DNA of 64,000 nt from a bacterium (GCA_029945725.1 JAQSDB010000003.1:62001-126000), one strand, 5' to 3'; shown: positions 16,587 through 24,887, counted from the stretch's first letter. Numbers and translations: made by a program. Notes: generated by a model from the sequence alone, not told the origin.

Positions 16587-17507
16587 ATGACCGCCGTTCA
16601 CAAACTGCTGCCACGCCGCGTCCGTTTTGATCTCACCCACAGTCCGCTGCACTGGATTCCGCATGATCCGGAAGCGTCCTACATCATCAACACCATTCAC
16701 CTGCTGTTGCCGGAAGGCGAACTCTGGTTTTGCCGCGTCTACAACAAGGTGCTGCCGCAGCTGCCGGCAGGAAAGCTGCGCGATGATGTGCAGGGATTCA
16801 TCCGCCAGGAAGCCATTCATGCGCGCGCCCATGAAAATGCCATGGAAACCTATCTGCGCCGGCACGGCGTTGAATTCGATTCCTACCTGAAAAAAGTGGA
16901 TTTCATTTTCAACACGCTGCTGGGCGATCACCCGACCGGATTGCCGGATAATTTCATCACGCGGCGCCTGGCAAAAAACCTGGAGCCCTGGTGGCTGCGC
17001 CAGCGCGTTGGCGCCATCGCTGCCATTGAACATTTCACCTGTGTCTTCGGTAAATGGGTGCTGGAAGCCGAAGCACTGGACGCGCCCAATGTCGATCCGG
17101 TGCTGCTCGACCTGTTCCGCTGGCATGGTGCCGAAGAAGTCGAACATCGCCATGTGGCGCATGACCTGCATGTCGCCATGGGCGGCAGTGCCCGTGAGCG
17201 CCAGCTCTGGGGTGCCGTTCTTTTTCCCGGCCTGATGACGGTACTGGGCATCGGCAGCAGCCACATGATGAACCAGGACGCCGGCATTGCCCGCGAAACC
17301 TTTGTGCGGCGCTGGCTGCGTTGCGACAAAAACGGCACGCTGCCTTCCATCAAGTCCATGTTTGATGCCAGCCGGCGTTACCTGCGCAACGACTATCATC
17401 CGGAAGCGGAAGCAACGCTGGCGCTGTCGCTGGAATATTTCGCGAAGTCGCCCGCCGTGCAGGCCGCCCTGCGCGAGCAACTGCTAAAAAATCCTGTCGC
17501 CGCCTGA
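16587..17507 (+). CDS. Predicted metal-dependent hydrolase (PF10118 type)
   Basis: A 306-residue protein of the ferritin-like metal-dependent hydrolase family. Helical Glu/His motifs include RQEAIHARAHENAM and GAEEVEHRHVAHD, spaced as in carboxylate-bridged di-iron proteins, plus IEHFTCVFGK between them. The start MTAVHKLLPRRVRFDLTHSPLHWIP is typical. ATG 16587 has AAAAGAGAG upstream; the frame could extend to a TTG at 16563. Family members often neighbour lipid or alkane catabolism genes. Here it follows an epoxide-hydrolase-like gene, suggesting joint metabolism of a hydrophobic substrate (inference). Confidence 0.87.
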   Translation: MTAVHKLLPRRVRFDLTHSPLHWIPHDPEASYIINTIHLLLPEGELWFCRVYNKVLPQLPAGKLRDDVQGFIRQEAIHARAHENAMETYLRRHGVEFDSYLKKVDFIFNTLLGDHPTGLPDNFITRRLAKNLEPWWLRQRVGAIAAIEHFTCVFGKWVLEAEALDAPNVDPVLLDLFRWHGAEEVEHRHVAHDLHVAMGGSARERQLWGAVLFPGLMTVLGIGSSHMMNQDAGIARETFVRRWLRCDKNGTLPSIKSMFDASRRYLRNDYHPEAEATLALSLEYFAKSPAVQAALREQLLKNPVAA

Positions 17508-17531
17508 CGGCGCGCTGCCCGTCACGCCATG

Positions 17532-17563
17532 AAAAAGAGCGCCCTGGGGCGCTCTTTTTTTAT
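17532..17563 (+). terminator. Terminator after the hydrolase pair
   Basis: AAAAAGAGCGCC-CTG-GGGCGCTCTTTTT with extra T residues. It ends the 15.6-17.5 kb unit. Confidence 0.88.
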
Positions 17564-17633
17564 CCCGCTTTTTATCCTGCTTTCCTGTCCCGCCGCCCTG
17601 TCCCGCACGTAATCACGACGGCATCACATGCGC

Positions 17634-19565
17634 TCAGTGTGACAGTCGTGCGCGCAGCGCATCCGCGCTGATTTCACTCTGCACACGCAAGCCTTTTTCT
17701 TCTTCGCCCGCCGCATTGAAAAACAGCATGGCGGGCGGTCCGTAGAGATGGAACATGTCCAGCAGGTGCCGCTGTTCGTCGGTGTTGGCCGACAGGTCGA
17801 GCTGCACGCGCGTGCGCAAACCCAGCACGCTGATCACGGCGGGATCACGGAACGTGGTGTGCAGCATCACCTTGCAGGCCGCACACCAGTCGGCATAGAA
17901 ATCCAGCACGACAGGATGGCCACTCCTGGCCGCCTCATCCAGCACGGCACGCAAACCCTTTTCCGTGCTGACGCGGGTGAACTGCACTTCTTCCGGCAAG
18001 GTTGCCGCCGGTGATACGGCGGTGTGGGCAAACGCGCCCAGCGGATGCAGCGGATCGTCCTGACCGGTAACGGCACCGGCGAAGAGAAAACCGGCATAGA
18101 GCAGCAGCAGCACACCCAGACCTTTCCAGAGCCTGGCCCAGCCGGCGGCTGCGGCTTCAAGGGCACCCATGTAAATTGCCGACACGGCCAGCAGCGAAGC
18201 CCACAGGAAAAGCGTCACCGGGCCCGGCACCACACGCGCCACCAGCCAGATGGCCACCGCCAGCAGGCCCGCACCGAACACGCCCTTCACCGCCAGCATC
18301 CAGTTGCCGCTGCGTGGCAGGAAGCGGCCGCCAGTGGTACCGATCACCACCAGCGGCGTGCCCATGCCAAGACCCAGCGCCAGCAAGGCAAGTCCGCCGA
18401 GCAGGGCATCACCGGTGGAGCTGATGTAAACCAGCGTACCCGCAAGAGGTGCCGACACGCAGGGCGACACCACCAGCGCGGAAAGAATACCCATGACAAA
18501 CACGCCCAGCAGGCGCCCGCCCTTCTGCTGGCGCGACAAGGCATCCAGACGGTCGCGCAGGAACGACGGCAGCTGCAGCTCGTAAAAACCGAACATGCTC
18601 AGCGCCAGCAGCACAAACACCAGGGCAAAACCCACCAGCACCACCGGTGTCTGCAGCCACAGCTGCACATTGGCGCGGGCACCAAAGTAGCCGACCAGGG
18701 TTCCCACCAGCGCATAGGTAGACGCCATGCCCAGCACATAGGCCAGGGAAAGGCGGAAAGCGCGCCCCGTGCTGAGCGTCGTGCTGTCCTCACCGGCAAT
18801 CAGCCCGGAAAGAATGGGCATCATCGGGAACACGCAGGGAGTGAAAGTCAGGCCGAGGCCGAGCACGAAAAAGGTGAGCAGGATCAGCGGCAGGCTGGCA
18901 TGGCGCAGAAAGCCGGCAATACCGTCGGCATCTTCCAGTCCGCGCACCTTTGCCGGCAGCAAGGCGGTTTTTTCCGTGACACCCGCCAGCAGCCTGGCCG
19001 GCGCGGCAGCAGCAACGGGCAGCGCCAGAGCGGCCTCCTTTACAGGTGTGGCAGACAGCGGTGCCACGACAAGCGAACCGGCCTTCGTGGCCAGTGCATG
19101 CCGGATCACCAGATCAACTTTTTGCGGGGGATAGCACAGGCCGGCGTCGGCACAGCCCTGATAGCTCAGGCGGATGCTGACCGCATGCCCCGCCACGCTG
19201 GCCGGCACACTGGCCAGTTCCAGCACGGCGCGGGCCGTGTCATGAAAAACAGCGACGCGGCCAAAGCTCGGGTCATTCTTGAAAACCGCTTCGGTGCTGA
19301 ACACCGGGGCGGCCAGCTGCACACCGGCCGGGCTCACCAGCGTCGCCACTATGCGTTCCCTGTAAAGGGCATAGCCCGGCGCGACTTTCCACTCCAGCTG
19401 CAGGCGGTTGCCCCCCGCTTCCGCGCTGCTGAAACGAAACGCCTGGGCCACCGGTAAAAACTCCTCGGCCTCACCGGCGCCGATGCTGCTGAAATCAGGC
19501 ACAGCAGCCGCTGCACCGGCCTGCAGACCCAGGCACAAAAATACCAAAACCAGAAAGCGCAACAT
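17634..19565 (-). CDS. dsbD: Thiol:disulfide interchange protein DsbD
   Basis: Carries electrons from cytoplasmic thioredoxin to periplasmic partners. The 643 residues comprise a signal peptide (about 1-20), an N-terminal alpha domain with the cysteine pair in CADAGLCYPP, and a membrane domain (about 230-470) with eight helices and the redox cysteines of FTPCVFPMMP and SPCVSAPLAG. The C-terminal gamma thioredoxin domain has WCAACK. All six redox cysteines are present. ATG 19565 is chosen because it puts the signal peptide first and has AAGGGG upstream; the frame stays open to 19646. It is divergent from tlpA, whose product is a plausible electron acceptor. Confidence 0.95.
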   Translation of the reverse strand: MLRFLVLVFLCLGLQAGAAAAVPDFSSIGAGEAEEFLPVAQAFRFSSAEAGGNRLQLEWKVAPGYALYRERIVATLVSPAGVQLAAPVFSTEAVFKNDPSFGRVAVFHDTARAVLELASVPASVAGHAVSIRLSYQGCADAGLCYPPQKVDLVIRHALATKAGSLVVAPLSATPVKEAALALPVAAAAPARLLAGVTEKTALLPAKVRGLEDADGIAGFLRHASLPLILLTFFVLGLGLTFTPCVFPMMPILSGLIAGEDSTTLSTGRAFRLSLAYVLGMASTYALVGTLVGYFGARANVQLWLQTPVVLVGFALVFVLLALSMFGFYELQLPSFLRDRLDALSRQQKGGRLLGVFVMGILSALVVSPCVSAPLAGTLVYISSTGDALLGGLALLALGLGMGTPLVVIGTTGGRFLPRSGNWMLAVKGVFGAGLLAVAIWLVARVVPGPVTLFLWASLLAVSAIYMGALEAAAAGWARLWKGLGVLLLLYAGFLFAGAVTGQDDPLHPLGAFAHTAVSPAATLPEEVQFTRVSTEKGLRAVLDEAARSGHPVVLDFYADWCAACKVMLHTTFRDPAVISVLGLRTRVQLDLSANTDEQRHLLDMFHLYGPPAMLFFNAAGEEEKGLRVQSEISADALRARLSH

Positions 19566-19590
19566 GGATATCCCCTTGAGCATGTCGCCG

Positions 19591-19596
19591 ATTCTA
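19591..19596 (-). promoter_or_regulatory. Putative -10 of dsbD
   Basis: TAGAAT on the minus strand, 26-31 bp before the dsbD ATG. The -35 region is poor and falls in the PmrA-like box at 19618-19634, as expected for an activator-dependent promoter. Confidence 0.45.
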
Positions 19597-19617
19597 GGGA
19601 GGCGATCACAGATTCTT

Positions 19618-19671
19618 CTTAACACAGGCTTAAGGCGCGCCGGCACGACCCCGCCTTAAGCGGGAGTTAAG
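19618..19671 (+). promoter_or_regulatory. Two PmrA-like direct-repeat boxes between dsbD and tlpA
   Basis: CTTAAC-ACAGG-CTTAAG (19618-19634) and CTTAAG-CGGGA-GTTAAG (19655-19671). Both have hexamers spaced by 5 bp, the layout of sites bound by PmrA/QseB-like OmpR-family regulators. One box lies at the -35 position of each divergent gene. The response regulator encoded in the tlpA operon is the natural candidate to bind them. Confidence 0.65.
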
Positions 19672-19712
19672 CATTGCGCCACTAGTCTTGGCGCCATCGC
19701 AAGGAGATTGCC

Positions 19713-20171
19713 ATGTCATCGCTGATTCGCCGCCTGTTGTTACCCCTGCTTTTGCTGCTGCCCCTGGGCAATGCGGCACTGGCCGCACCGCAACTCGACC
19801 TCGCCGCCTACAAGGGCAAGGTCGTCTACATCGACTTCTGGGCATCGTGGTGCGGTCCCTGCCGCCAGTCTTTTCCGTGGATGAAGGACATGCAGGCGAA
19901 ATACGGCCGTGACGGCTTCGTCATCATCGCCATCAATGTCGATCAGGAAAAAAAGCTGGCCGACAAGTTTCTCGCCGAATTCAATCCGGCCTTCACCGTG
20001 CTCTTCGACAGCAACGGTACGCTGGCCTCGCAGTTCAAGGTTCAGACCATGCCATCGAGTTTCATGCTTGATCGCAACGGCCAGCCGCGTTTCAAGCACC
20101 TCGGTTTCCATGAAGGCAAGCGCGCTGACTATGAACAGGAAATCACCCAACTGCTGTCGGAAAAATCCTGA
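19713..20171 (+). CDS. TlpA-like periplasmic thioredoxin
   Basis: A 152-residue exported thioredoxin-fold protein. The signal peptide runs to about residue 25 (ALAA), the active site is FWASWCGPCRQSFP, and the cis-Pro loop is QTMPSSF. TlpA/ResA relatives reduce disulfides outside the cytoplasm, using electrons from DsbD or CcdA. AAGGAG lies 6 bp before the ATG. It is the first gene of a six-gene unit (tlpA, DUF4266, DUF3570, apbE, regulator, kinase) and divergent from dsbD. Its likely client is the Cys-tailed lipoprotein encoded next. Confidence 0.92.
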   Translation: MSSLIRRLLLPLLLLLPLGNAALAAPQLDLAAYKGKVVYIDFWASWCGPCRQSFPWMKDMQAKYGRDGFVIIAINVDQEKKLADKFLAEFNPAFTVLFDSNGTLASQFKVQTMPSSFMLDRNGQPRFKHLGFHEGKRADYEQEITQLLSEKS

Positions 20172-20180
20172 GATAACACC

Positions 20181-20396
20181 ATGAAAAAATTCATCGCACT
20201 GGCCCTGCTGGCAGGGCTTGTCAGCGGCTGCAGCTCACTCGGGGTAAAACCCTGGGAACGCGACCTGCTCGCCAAAAAATCCATGCAGCTTGATGCCTAC
20301 CCGGTTGATTCCGGCTACGACGAGCACATTTATTTCAGCAAGGAAGCAGCAACAGGTGGCCGTGGTTTCGGCGGAGGTGGCTGCGGATGCAACTGA
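20181..20396 (+). CDS. DUF4266-like small lipoprotein with Gly/Cys tail
   Basis: A 71-residue lipoprotein. The signal peptide ends in the lipobox VSGC (Cys17), and the mature part is about 54 residues. It contains VKPWERDLLAKKSMQLD, typical of this family, and finishes with ATGGRGFGGGGCGCN, a glycine run closed by two cysteines. The tail looks built to bind a cofactor or metal or to be modified. The phrase EAATGG also faintly resembles the Thr-Gly context of ApbE flavinylation sites. The gene overlaps the next one by 10 bp. Function is unknown; the redox neighbours suggest electron transfer or metal handling. Confidence 0.85.
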   Translation: MKKFIALALLAGLVSGCSSLGVKPWERDLLAKKSMQLDAYPVDSGYDEHIYFSKEAATGGRGFGGGGCGCN

Positions 20397-21751
20397 AAAA
20401 ATCGAGAGGTCTGGCACTGGCCCAGGCTCTGACACAGGCGAGTGCAGCATTGCTCGGCACGGTTATTCCCTTTGCTGCTGCACAGGCGGAAGACAACGGC
20501 TGGCAAGTGGATACGGCCGCCCTTTTCTATCAGGAAAGTGACAGCCGCGTGCAGGCCATCGAACCGGAAATAAATCTCAGAAAAGATTTGGGCGACGAAA
20601 ACATTTTCAACCTGAAGCTGGTGGTCGACACCCTCAGCGGTGCCTCGCCCAACGGCGCCGCGCGCGCCAAAGTACCGCAGACCTTCTCCGGTCCGTCGGG
20701 CAGCAGCAGTTACACCACGGCAGCCGGCCAGACCCCGCTGGACACATCCTTCCGCGATGCGCGCGGTGCGGTCTCCGTCGGCTGGCAGCAACCGCTGGCC
20801 GACAACCTCAAGCTCAATGTCGGCGGTAATATCTCCACCGAAACCGATTTCCAGTCCATCGGCTTCAGCGGTGCCCTTGCGAAGGACATCAACAACAAGA
20901 ACACCACGCTCTCCGCCGGCCTTAATCTCGAAATCGACAACATCAATCCGGTCGGCGGCACGCCCGTCGGCTTTTCCTCCACCGCACTCCCGCAAACGGG
21001 CGGTGGCGAGGACGGTGGTGGCGGCAGCGGCAACGGCGCCAAAAACCGGACAGCGGAAACCGCCGTGTTCGGCCTGACCCAGGTGCTTGGCCGCCATTCC
21101 CTCATGCAGCTGAATTATTCGGTGTCGGTGGCGAATGGCTACCAGAGCGACCCGTACAAGCTGCTCACGGTGCTGGACTCGTCGAATAACCTGATCCCCA
21201 ATCCCGATCCCGCCAACCCCGGCAATGCCTATACCTACCTGTACGAAAAGCGGCCGGACAAGCGCACCAAGCAAAGCATTTTTGCCGAATGGAAATACGC
21301 GTTCAGCGAAGACGTGCTCGATCTCTCCTACCGTTACACCACCGACGACTGGGGCATTCACACCAATACGCTGGAGGGCAAGTACCGCCTTGAGCTGGGC
21401 CATGACATGTACATCGAGCCGCACGTACGCCACTACACACAGACCGAGGCGAGCTTCTACACGCCTTACCTGCTGCAGGGCCGCGATGTCGCCATTAACG
21501 GCGGCACCATCACGCCGCTGGTTTCCGACGCTTCTGCCGATCCGCGTCTGGGAGCTTTTGACGGCAATACCTTCGGCCTGAAATTCGGCATCGGTCTCGG
21601 TCCCGACAGCGAACTCAACTTCCGTGTCGAAAAATACGACCAGAAGATGAAACAGCCTGATGCCCCTGCCACCGGCGATCTTGCCGGCCAGAAAATGGCG
21701 CCGGACATGTCGGCCATGTGGGTGCAGGTCGGCTACTCCTTCCGCTGGTAA
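20387..21751 (+). CDS. DUF3570 outer-membrane beta-barrel protein
   Basis: A 454-residue protein with an N-terminal export signal (about 1-28) and repeated amphipathic strands with alternating aromatic and polar residues. It ends in an aromatic Trp after SFRW, as outer-membrane barrels do. A central low-complexity loop (GGGEDGGGGSGNGAKN) is probably extracellular. This family nearly always accompanies DUF4266 lipoproteins, here by a 10-bp overlap. The pair may form an outer-membrane export or assembly unit for the lipoprotein. That function is inferred. Confidence 0.88.
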   Translation: MQLKKSRGLALAQALTQASAALLGTVIPFAAAQAEDNGWQVDTAALFYQESDSRVQAIEPEINLRKDLGDENIFNLKLVVDTLSGASPNGAARAKVPQTFSGPSGSSSYTTAAGQTPLDTSFRDARGAVSVGWQQPLADNLKLNVGGNISTETDFQSIGFSGALAKDINNKNTTLSAGLNLEIDNINPVGGTPVGFSSTALPQTGGGEDGGGGSGNGAKNRTAETAVFGLTQVLGRHSLMQLNYSVSVANGYQSDPYKLLTVLDSSNNLIPNPDPANPGNAYTYLYEKRPDKRTKQSIFAEWKYAFSEDVLDLSYRYTTDDWGIHTNTLEGKYRLELGHDMYIEPHVRHYTQTEASFYTPYLLQGRDVAINGGTITPLVSDASADPRLGAFDGNTFGLKFGIGLGPDSELNFRVEKYDQKMKQPDAPATGDLAGQKMAPDMSAMWVQVGYSFRW

Positions 21752-21772
21752 GCCTACTGCGAATAAGCTAGG

Positions 21773-21800
21773 AGGGCAGGGCAATCCGCCCTGCCCTTTC
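21773..21800 (+). terminator. Hairpin between DUF3570 gene and apbE
   Basis: AGGGCAGGGC-AATCC-GCCCTGCCCT followed only by TTCC. The strong stem with a weak T-run suggests partial termination or mRNA processing that lowers expression of apbE and the two-component genes. Confidence 0.55.
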
Positions 21801-21808
21801 CTGGAGCC

Positions 21809-22705
21809 ATGATGGCTGGCGATATTTCCCTCACACGCAGCCAGGGCCGGTGCAGCGGACGCTTTACCGCCATGGCCAGCCCCTGCGAAATCCTGCTCGA
21901 CCACGAGGATTTTGCCGAAGCCGCACGCCAGACCGAGGTTGCGGCACGCGAAGCCTGGCGCATCGAAGCAAAATACAGCCGCTACCGCGAAGGCAACATC
22001 ATTCACGCCATCAACAACGCTGGCGGCAAAGCCGTCACCGTTGATGAAGAAACCGCGCGCCTGATTGATTTTGCCGTCAGGCTGCACGGGCTCTCCGGCG
22101 GCCGTTTCGATATCACCTCCGGTGTCCTGCGCCGTGCCTGGAAATTCGACGGCAGCGATAACGTGCCCGATGAAAAAACCGTGGCAGCGCTGTTGCCGCT
22201 GGTGGGCTGGCAGCGCGTGCGCTGGGAAAACCCCGTGCTCACCCTGCCCGCCGGCATGGAAATCGATGTCGGCGGCATCGGCAAGGAATACGCGGTTGAT
22301 CGCGCCTTCAGCCTGCTCGCCGGCATCACCGGTGCGGCAATGCTGGTGAATTTCGGTGGCGATTTGCGCGCACGCGGGCCGCTCCGCGATGGCAAGGCCT
22401 GGCAGATCGGCATTGAAAAGCCCGGCGAAGAAAAAACAGCGGCGGAAACCGTTCCGCTGATCCGCGGCGGCCTTGCCACCAGTGGCGATGCCAGGCGCTT
22501 CCTGCTGAAAGACGGCATCCGTTACGGCCACATCCTTGACCCGAAAACCGGCTGGCCGGTGCAGGGCGGGCCACGCTCTGCCACCATCCTTGCCGCCGAC
22601 TGCGTACAGGCCGGCATGTATGCCACACTGGCCCTGCTGGCCGGCCCCGATGCCGACACCCTCCTGCGTGAACAGGCCGGCATTCGCGCCTGGCTGATCT
22701 GGTAA
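21809..22705 (+). CDS. apbE: ApbE-like FAD:protein FMN transferase
   Basis: A 298-residue enzyme that covalently attaches FMN to Thr or Ser of target proteins. Motifs include TAMASPCEI at the start of the domain, AKYSRYREGNIIHAIN, GGRFDITSGVLRRAW, the conserved DVGGIGKEYAVD and VNFGGDLRARG, and HILDPKTGWPV near the end. Most bacterial ApbE proteins carry a lipoprotein or Sec signal. None is visible here, so this one looks cytoplasmic. GGAG precedes two adjacent ATGs (21809, 21812). The candidate substrate in the operon is the DUF4266 lipoprotein. Confidence 0.92.
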   Translation: MMAGDISLTRSQGRCSGRFTAMASPCEILLDHEDFAEAARQTEVAAREAWRIEAKYSRYREGNIIHAINNAGGKAVTVDEETARLIDFAVRLHGLSGGRFDITSGVLRRAWKFDGSDNVPDEKTVAALLPLVGWQRVRWENPVLTLPAGMEIDVGGIGKEYAVDRAFSLLAGITGAAMLVNFGGDLRARGPLRDGKAWQIGIEKPGEEKTAAETVPLIRGGLATSGDARRFLLKDGIRYGHILDPKTGWPVQGGPRSATILAADCVQAGMYATLALLAGPDADTLLREQAGIRAWLIW

Positions 22706-22710
22706 CTCCG

Positions 22711-23376
22711 ATGCGCATATTGCTTGCCGAAGACGACATCATGCTGGGCGAAGCCCTGCAGGATGCCCTGATTGCCCAGGGCTTTGTGGTGGACTGGCTG
22801 AAGGATGGCGAATCCGCGCTCAGCGCCATCTGCAGTGAAACCTTTGACCTGCTCATGCTCGATCTCGGCCTGCCGCGGCGCAGCGGCATGGACGTGCTGG
22901 CGGAAATACGCAAACGCGACATCGACATTCCGGTGCTCATCCTGACCGCCCGCGATGCCACCAGTGACCGCATTGCCGGCCTCGATGCCGGCGCCGACGA
23001 CTACCTGCTGAAACCCTTCGATCTCGGCGAACTCTCGGCGCGCATCCGTGCGCTGCTGCGTCGCCGCTCCGGCCGTGCCCGTCCGGAAATGGTTCATGGC
23101 GAGCTGCGCATTGACCCCGCCTCGCAACACGTCACCTACGCCGGCCGCGACATCTCCCTGCAGCGGCGCGAATACATGCTGCTGAAAGAACTGCTGGAGC
23201 ACAGCGGCGAAGTACTCACGCGCGACAAGCTGGAAGCCTCGCTCTATGGCTGGATGGATGAAGTCGAAAGCAATGCGCTCGAAGTGCACATCCATCATTT
23301 GCGCAAAAAACTTTATCCCGGACTGATCCGCACCGTGCGCGGTGTCGGCTACATGATTCCCGCTGCCGGAAACTGA
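22711..23376 (+). CDS. OmpR-family response regulator (QseB/PmrA-like)
   Basis: A 221-residue regulator. The receiver domain (1-120) has the acidic pocket EDD at 7-9, phospho-acceptor D51 in LLMLDLGLP and Lys in LLKPFD. The winged-helix DNA-binding domain (about 128-218) has SLQRREYMLLKELLEHSGEVLTRDKLE and VEVHIHHLRKKL-like wording (LEVHIHHLRKKLYPG). Close relatives are QseB, PmrA and TctD. It begins 5 bp after apbE and is followed within 2 bp by its kinase. The paired CTTAA-type boxes at 19618-19671 are the expected binding sites. Confidence 0.95.
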   Translation: MRILLAEDDIMLGEALQDALIAQGFVVDWLKDGESALSAICSETFDLLMLDLGLPRRSGMDVLAEIRKRDIDIPVLILTARDATSDRIAGLDAGADDYLLKPFDLGELSARIRALLRRRSGRARPEMVHGELRIDPASQHVTYAGRDISLQRREYMLLKELLEHSGEVLTRDKLEASLYGWMDEVESNALEVHIHHLRKKLYPGLIRTVRGVGYMIPAAGN

Positions 23377-23378
23377 GC

Positions 23379-24788
23379 ATGCGCTCCATACAACGCCACC
23401 TGCTCTACACCCTGCTCGCCATCCTGCTGATAACGTTTTCCATCAGTGGCGTGCTCAGCTACCTCACCACTGCCCAGGAAGTGCATGAACTCTTCGATGC
23501 GCAGCTGATCGAAAACGCACGCGTGCTCAAGGGCGTGATGAACCATCACGTTGAAAAACTCGACTGGGAACACCTGCGCGCCTCGCTGGAAGAAACCGCC
23601 CAGGAAAAAACGGTGAACAACGACCCCATGGCCGAGGGTCATGCCTACGAGAAAAAAGTCGCCATCCAGGTCTGGTCGCCGGACGGCAATCTGGTTTTGC
23701 GCTCACCCAGCGCGCCCGAATATTCACTCGCCCCGCTGCATCACGGCTTTTACAAACGCAGGAACGGCAGCCACTTCTGGCATGTCTACGTGACACAGCT
23801 ATCGGAAAACAAACACTGGCTGATCGTTGCCGAGCGCTCCGATGTGCGCGAAGAGCTCACCACCAATATTGCCGCCAGCCTCGGCATCGGCAGCCTCGCT
23901 GGTCTCGGCCTGGCCATTTTCCTGATGCGCCGCGCCCTGAAAAATGAAATGCAGCCGCTGGTGGATTTGCGCAATGCCATCGGCAAACACGAACCGGAAA
24001 AACTCACCCCGATTTCCCTGCAGCGCGAGCGCGAGGAACTGGAGCCGGTGATAGTGGCGCTCAATCATTTATTGCACAGCGTGACGACCGGCATGGAGCG
24101 GGAGCGGCGCTTTCTCGCCGATGCCGCGCATGAATTGCGCACGCCCCTGGCCGTGATGAAGCTGCAGGCGCAAAACGCACTGGCGGCAAAAACCGTTGCC
24201 GAAAAGCATCTGCAACTGGAGCGCCTGATCACCGGGGTCGACCGCAGCACGCGCGTGGTCGAGCAGATGCTGCTGCTGGCTCGTCTGGATGCCGATGCCA
24301 TTCCCCTGCAATACGGGCCGGTGGCACTGGATGAACTGGCGCGCGACATTCTCGCCGGCCTGACACCGCTGGCACTCTCGCGCAATCAGGAACTGGTGCT
24401 GGAATCTGCCGAAAAAACCAGCTTCCTGCTGCAGGGCAACGCGGTGCTGCTCGGTGCCATGCTGCGCAATCTGGTGGAAAACGCCATGCGTCACAGCCAC
24501 GAAGCCGGTGAAATCCATGTGCTGCTCAGTCACGAAGGCGAGACCCTGCAACTGCGCGTCCGCGACAGCGGCCCCGGTGTCGATGCCGGCATGCTGGGAG
24601 AACTCACCCGGCGTTTTGTCCGGGCCGGCCCCGGCTCGGCTTCTGGCGAGACACCGCGCGACACCCAGGGCAGCGGCCTCGGCCTGGCCATCGTGGCGCA
24701 CATCGTCGGCCTGCATAAGGGCACGCTGCGCCTGCGCAATCTGGATCCGCACGGACTCGAAGTGGAAGTCTCCCTGCCGCGCCAGTGA
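23379..24788 (+). CDS. Sensor histidine kinase (QseC/PmrB-like)
   Basis: A 469-residue inner-membrane kinase. It has a first membrane helix at about 8-28, a periplasmic sensor of about 135 residues, a second helix at about 165-187, then a dimerisation domain with phospho-acceptor H251 in DAAHELRTPLAV. The ATPase domain has the N box NLVENAMRHS, the G1 box RDSGPGV and the G2 box GSGLGLAIV. The sensor is compact with no named fold. It forms a pair with the regulator upstream. Placement in a redox operon suggests it senses periplasmic thiol, metal or envelope state. Confidence 0.94.
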   Translation: MRSIQRHLLYTLLAILLITFSISGVLSYLTTAQEVHELFDAQLIENARVLKGVMNHHVEKLDWEHLRASLEETAQEKTVNNDPMAEGHAYEKKVAIQVWSPDGNLVLRSPSAPEYSLAPLHHGFYKRRNGSHFWHVYVTQLSENKHWLIVAERSDVREELTTNIAASLGIGSLAGLGLAIFLMRRALKNEMQPLVDLRNAIGKHEPEKLTPISLQREREELEPVIVALNHLLHSVTTGMERERRFLADAAHELRTPLAVMKLQAQNALAAKTVAEKHLQLERLITGVDRSTRVVEQMLLLARLDADAIPLQYGPVALDELARDILAGLTPLALSRNQELVLESAEKTSFLLQGNAVLLGAMLRNLVENAMRHSHEAGEIHVLLSHEGETLQLRVRDSGPGVDAGMLGELTRRFVRAGPGSASGETPRDTQGSGLGLAIVAHIVGLHKGTLRLRNLDPHGLEVEVSLPRQ

Positions 24789-24887
24789 AGTCGCCACTGA
24801 AAAACCGGCGGCGATAACCATTCCTCAAAATCCTGTTCTTCAACACCATATTGCTCAAAACAATATTCCACAAAACAAGGGCGCGTA

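Noticed and set aside
18024-19457. A 477-codon plus-strand frame opposite dsbD
   Set aside because: Its product is Gln/His/Arg-rich and featureless. dsbD on the other strand holds all redox cysteines.
20330-22531. A 733-codon open frame on the minus strand
   Set aside because: It is antisense to DUF3570 and apbE, which have clear family motifs. Long antisense frames are expected in GC-rich DNA, and this one has no recognisable domain.
24848-24866. ATATTG/CAATAT inverted repeat after the kinase gene
   Set aside because: The stem is six AT-rich base pairs without context for regulation. Chance is likely.
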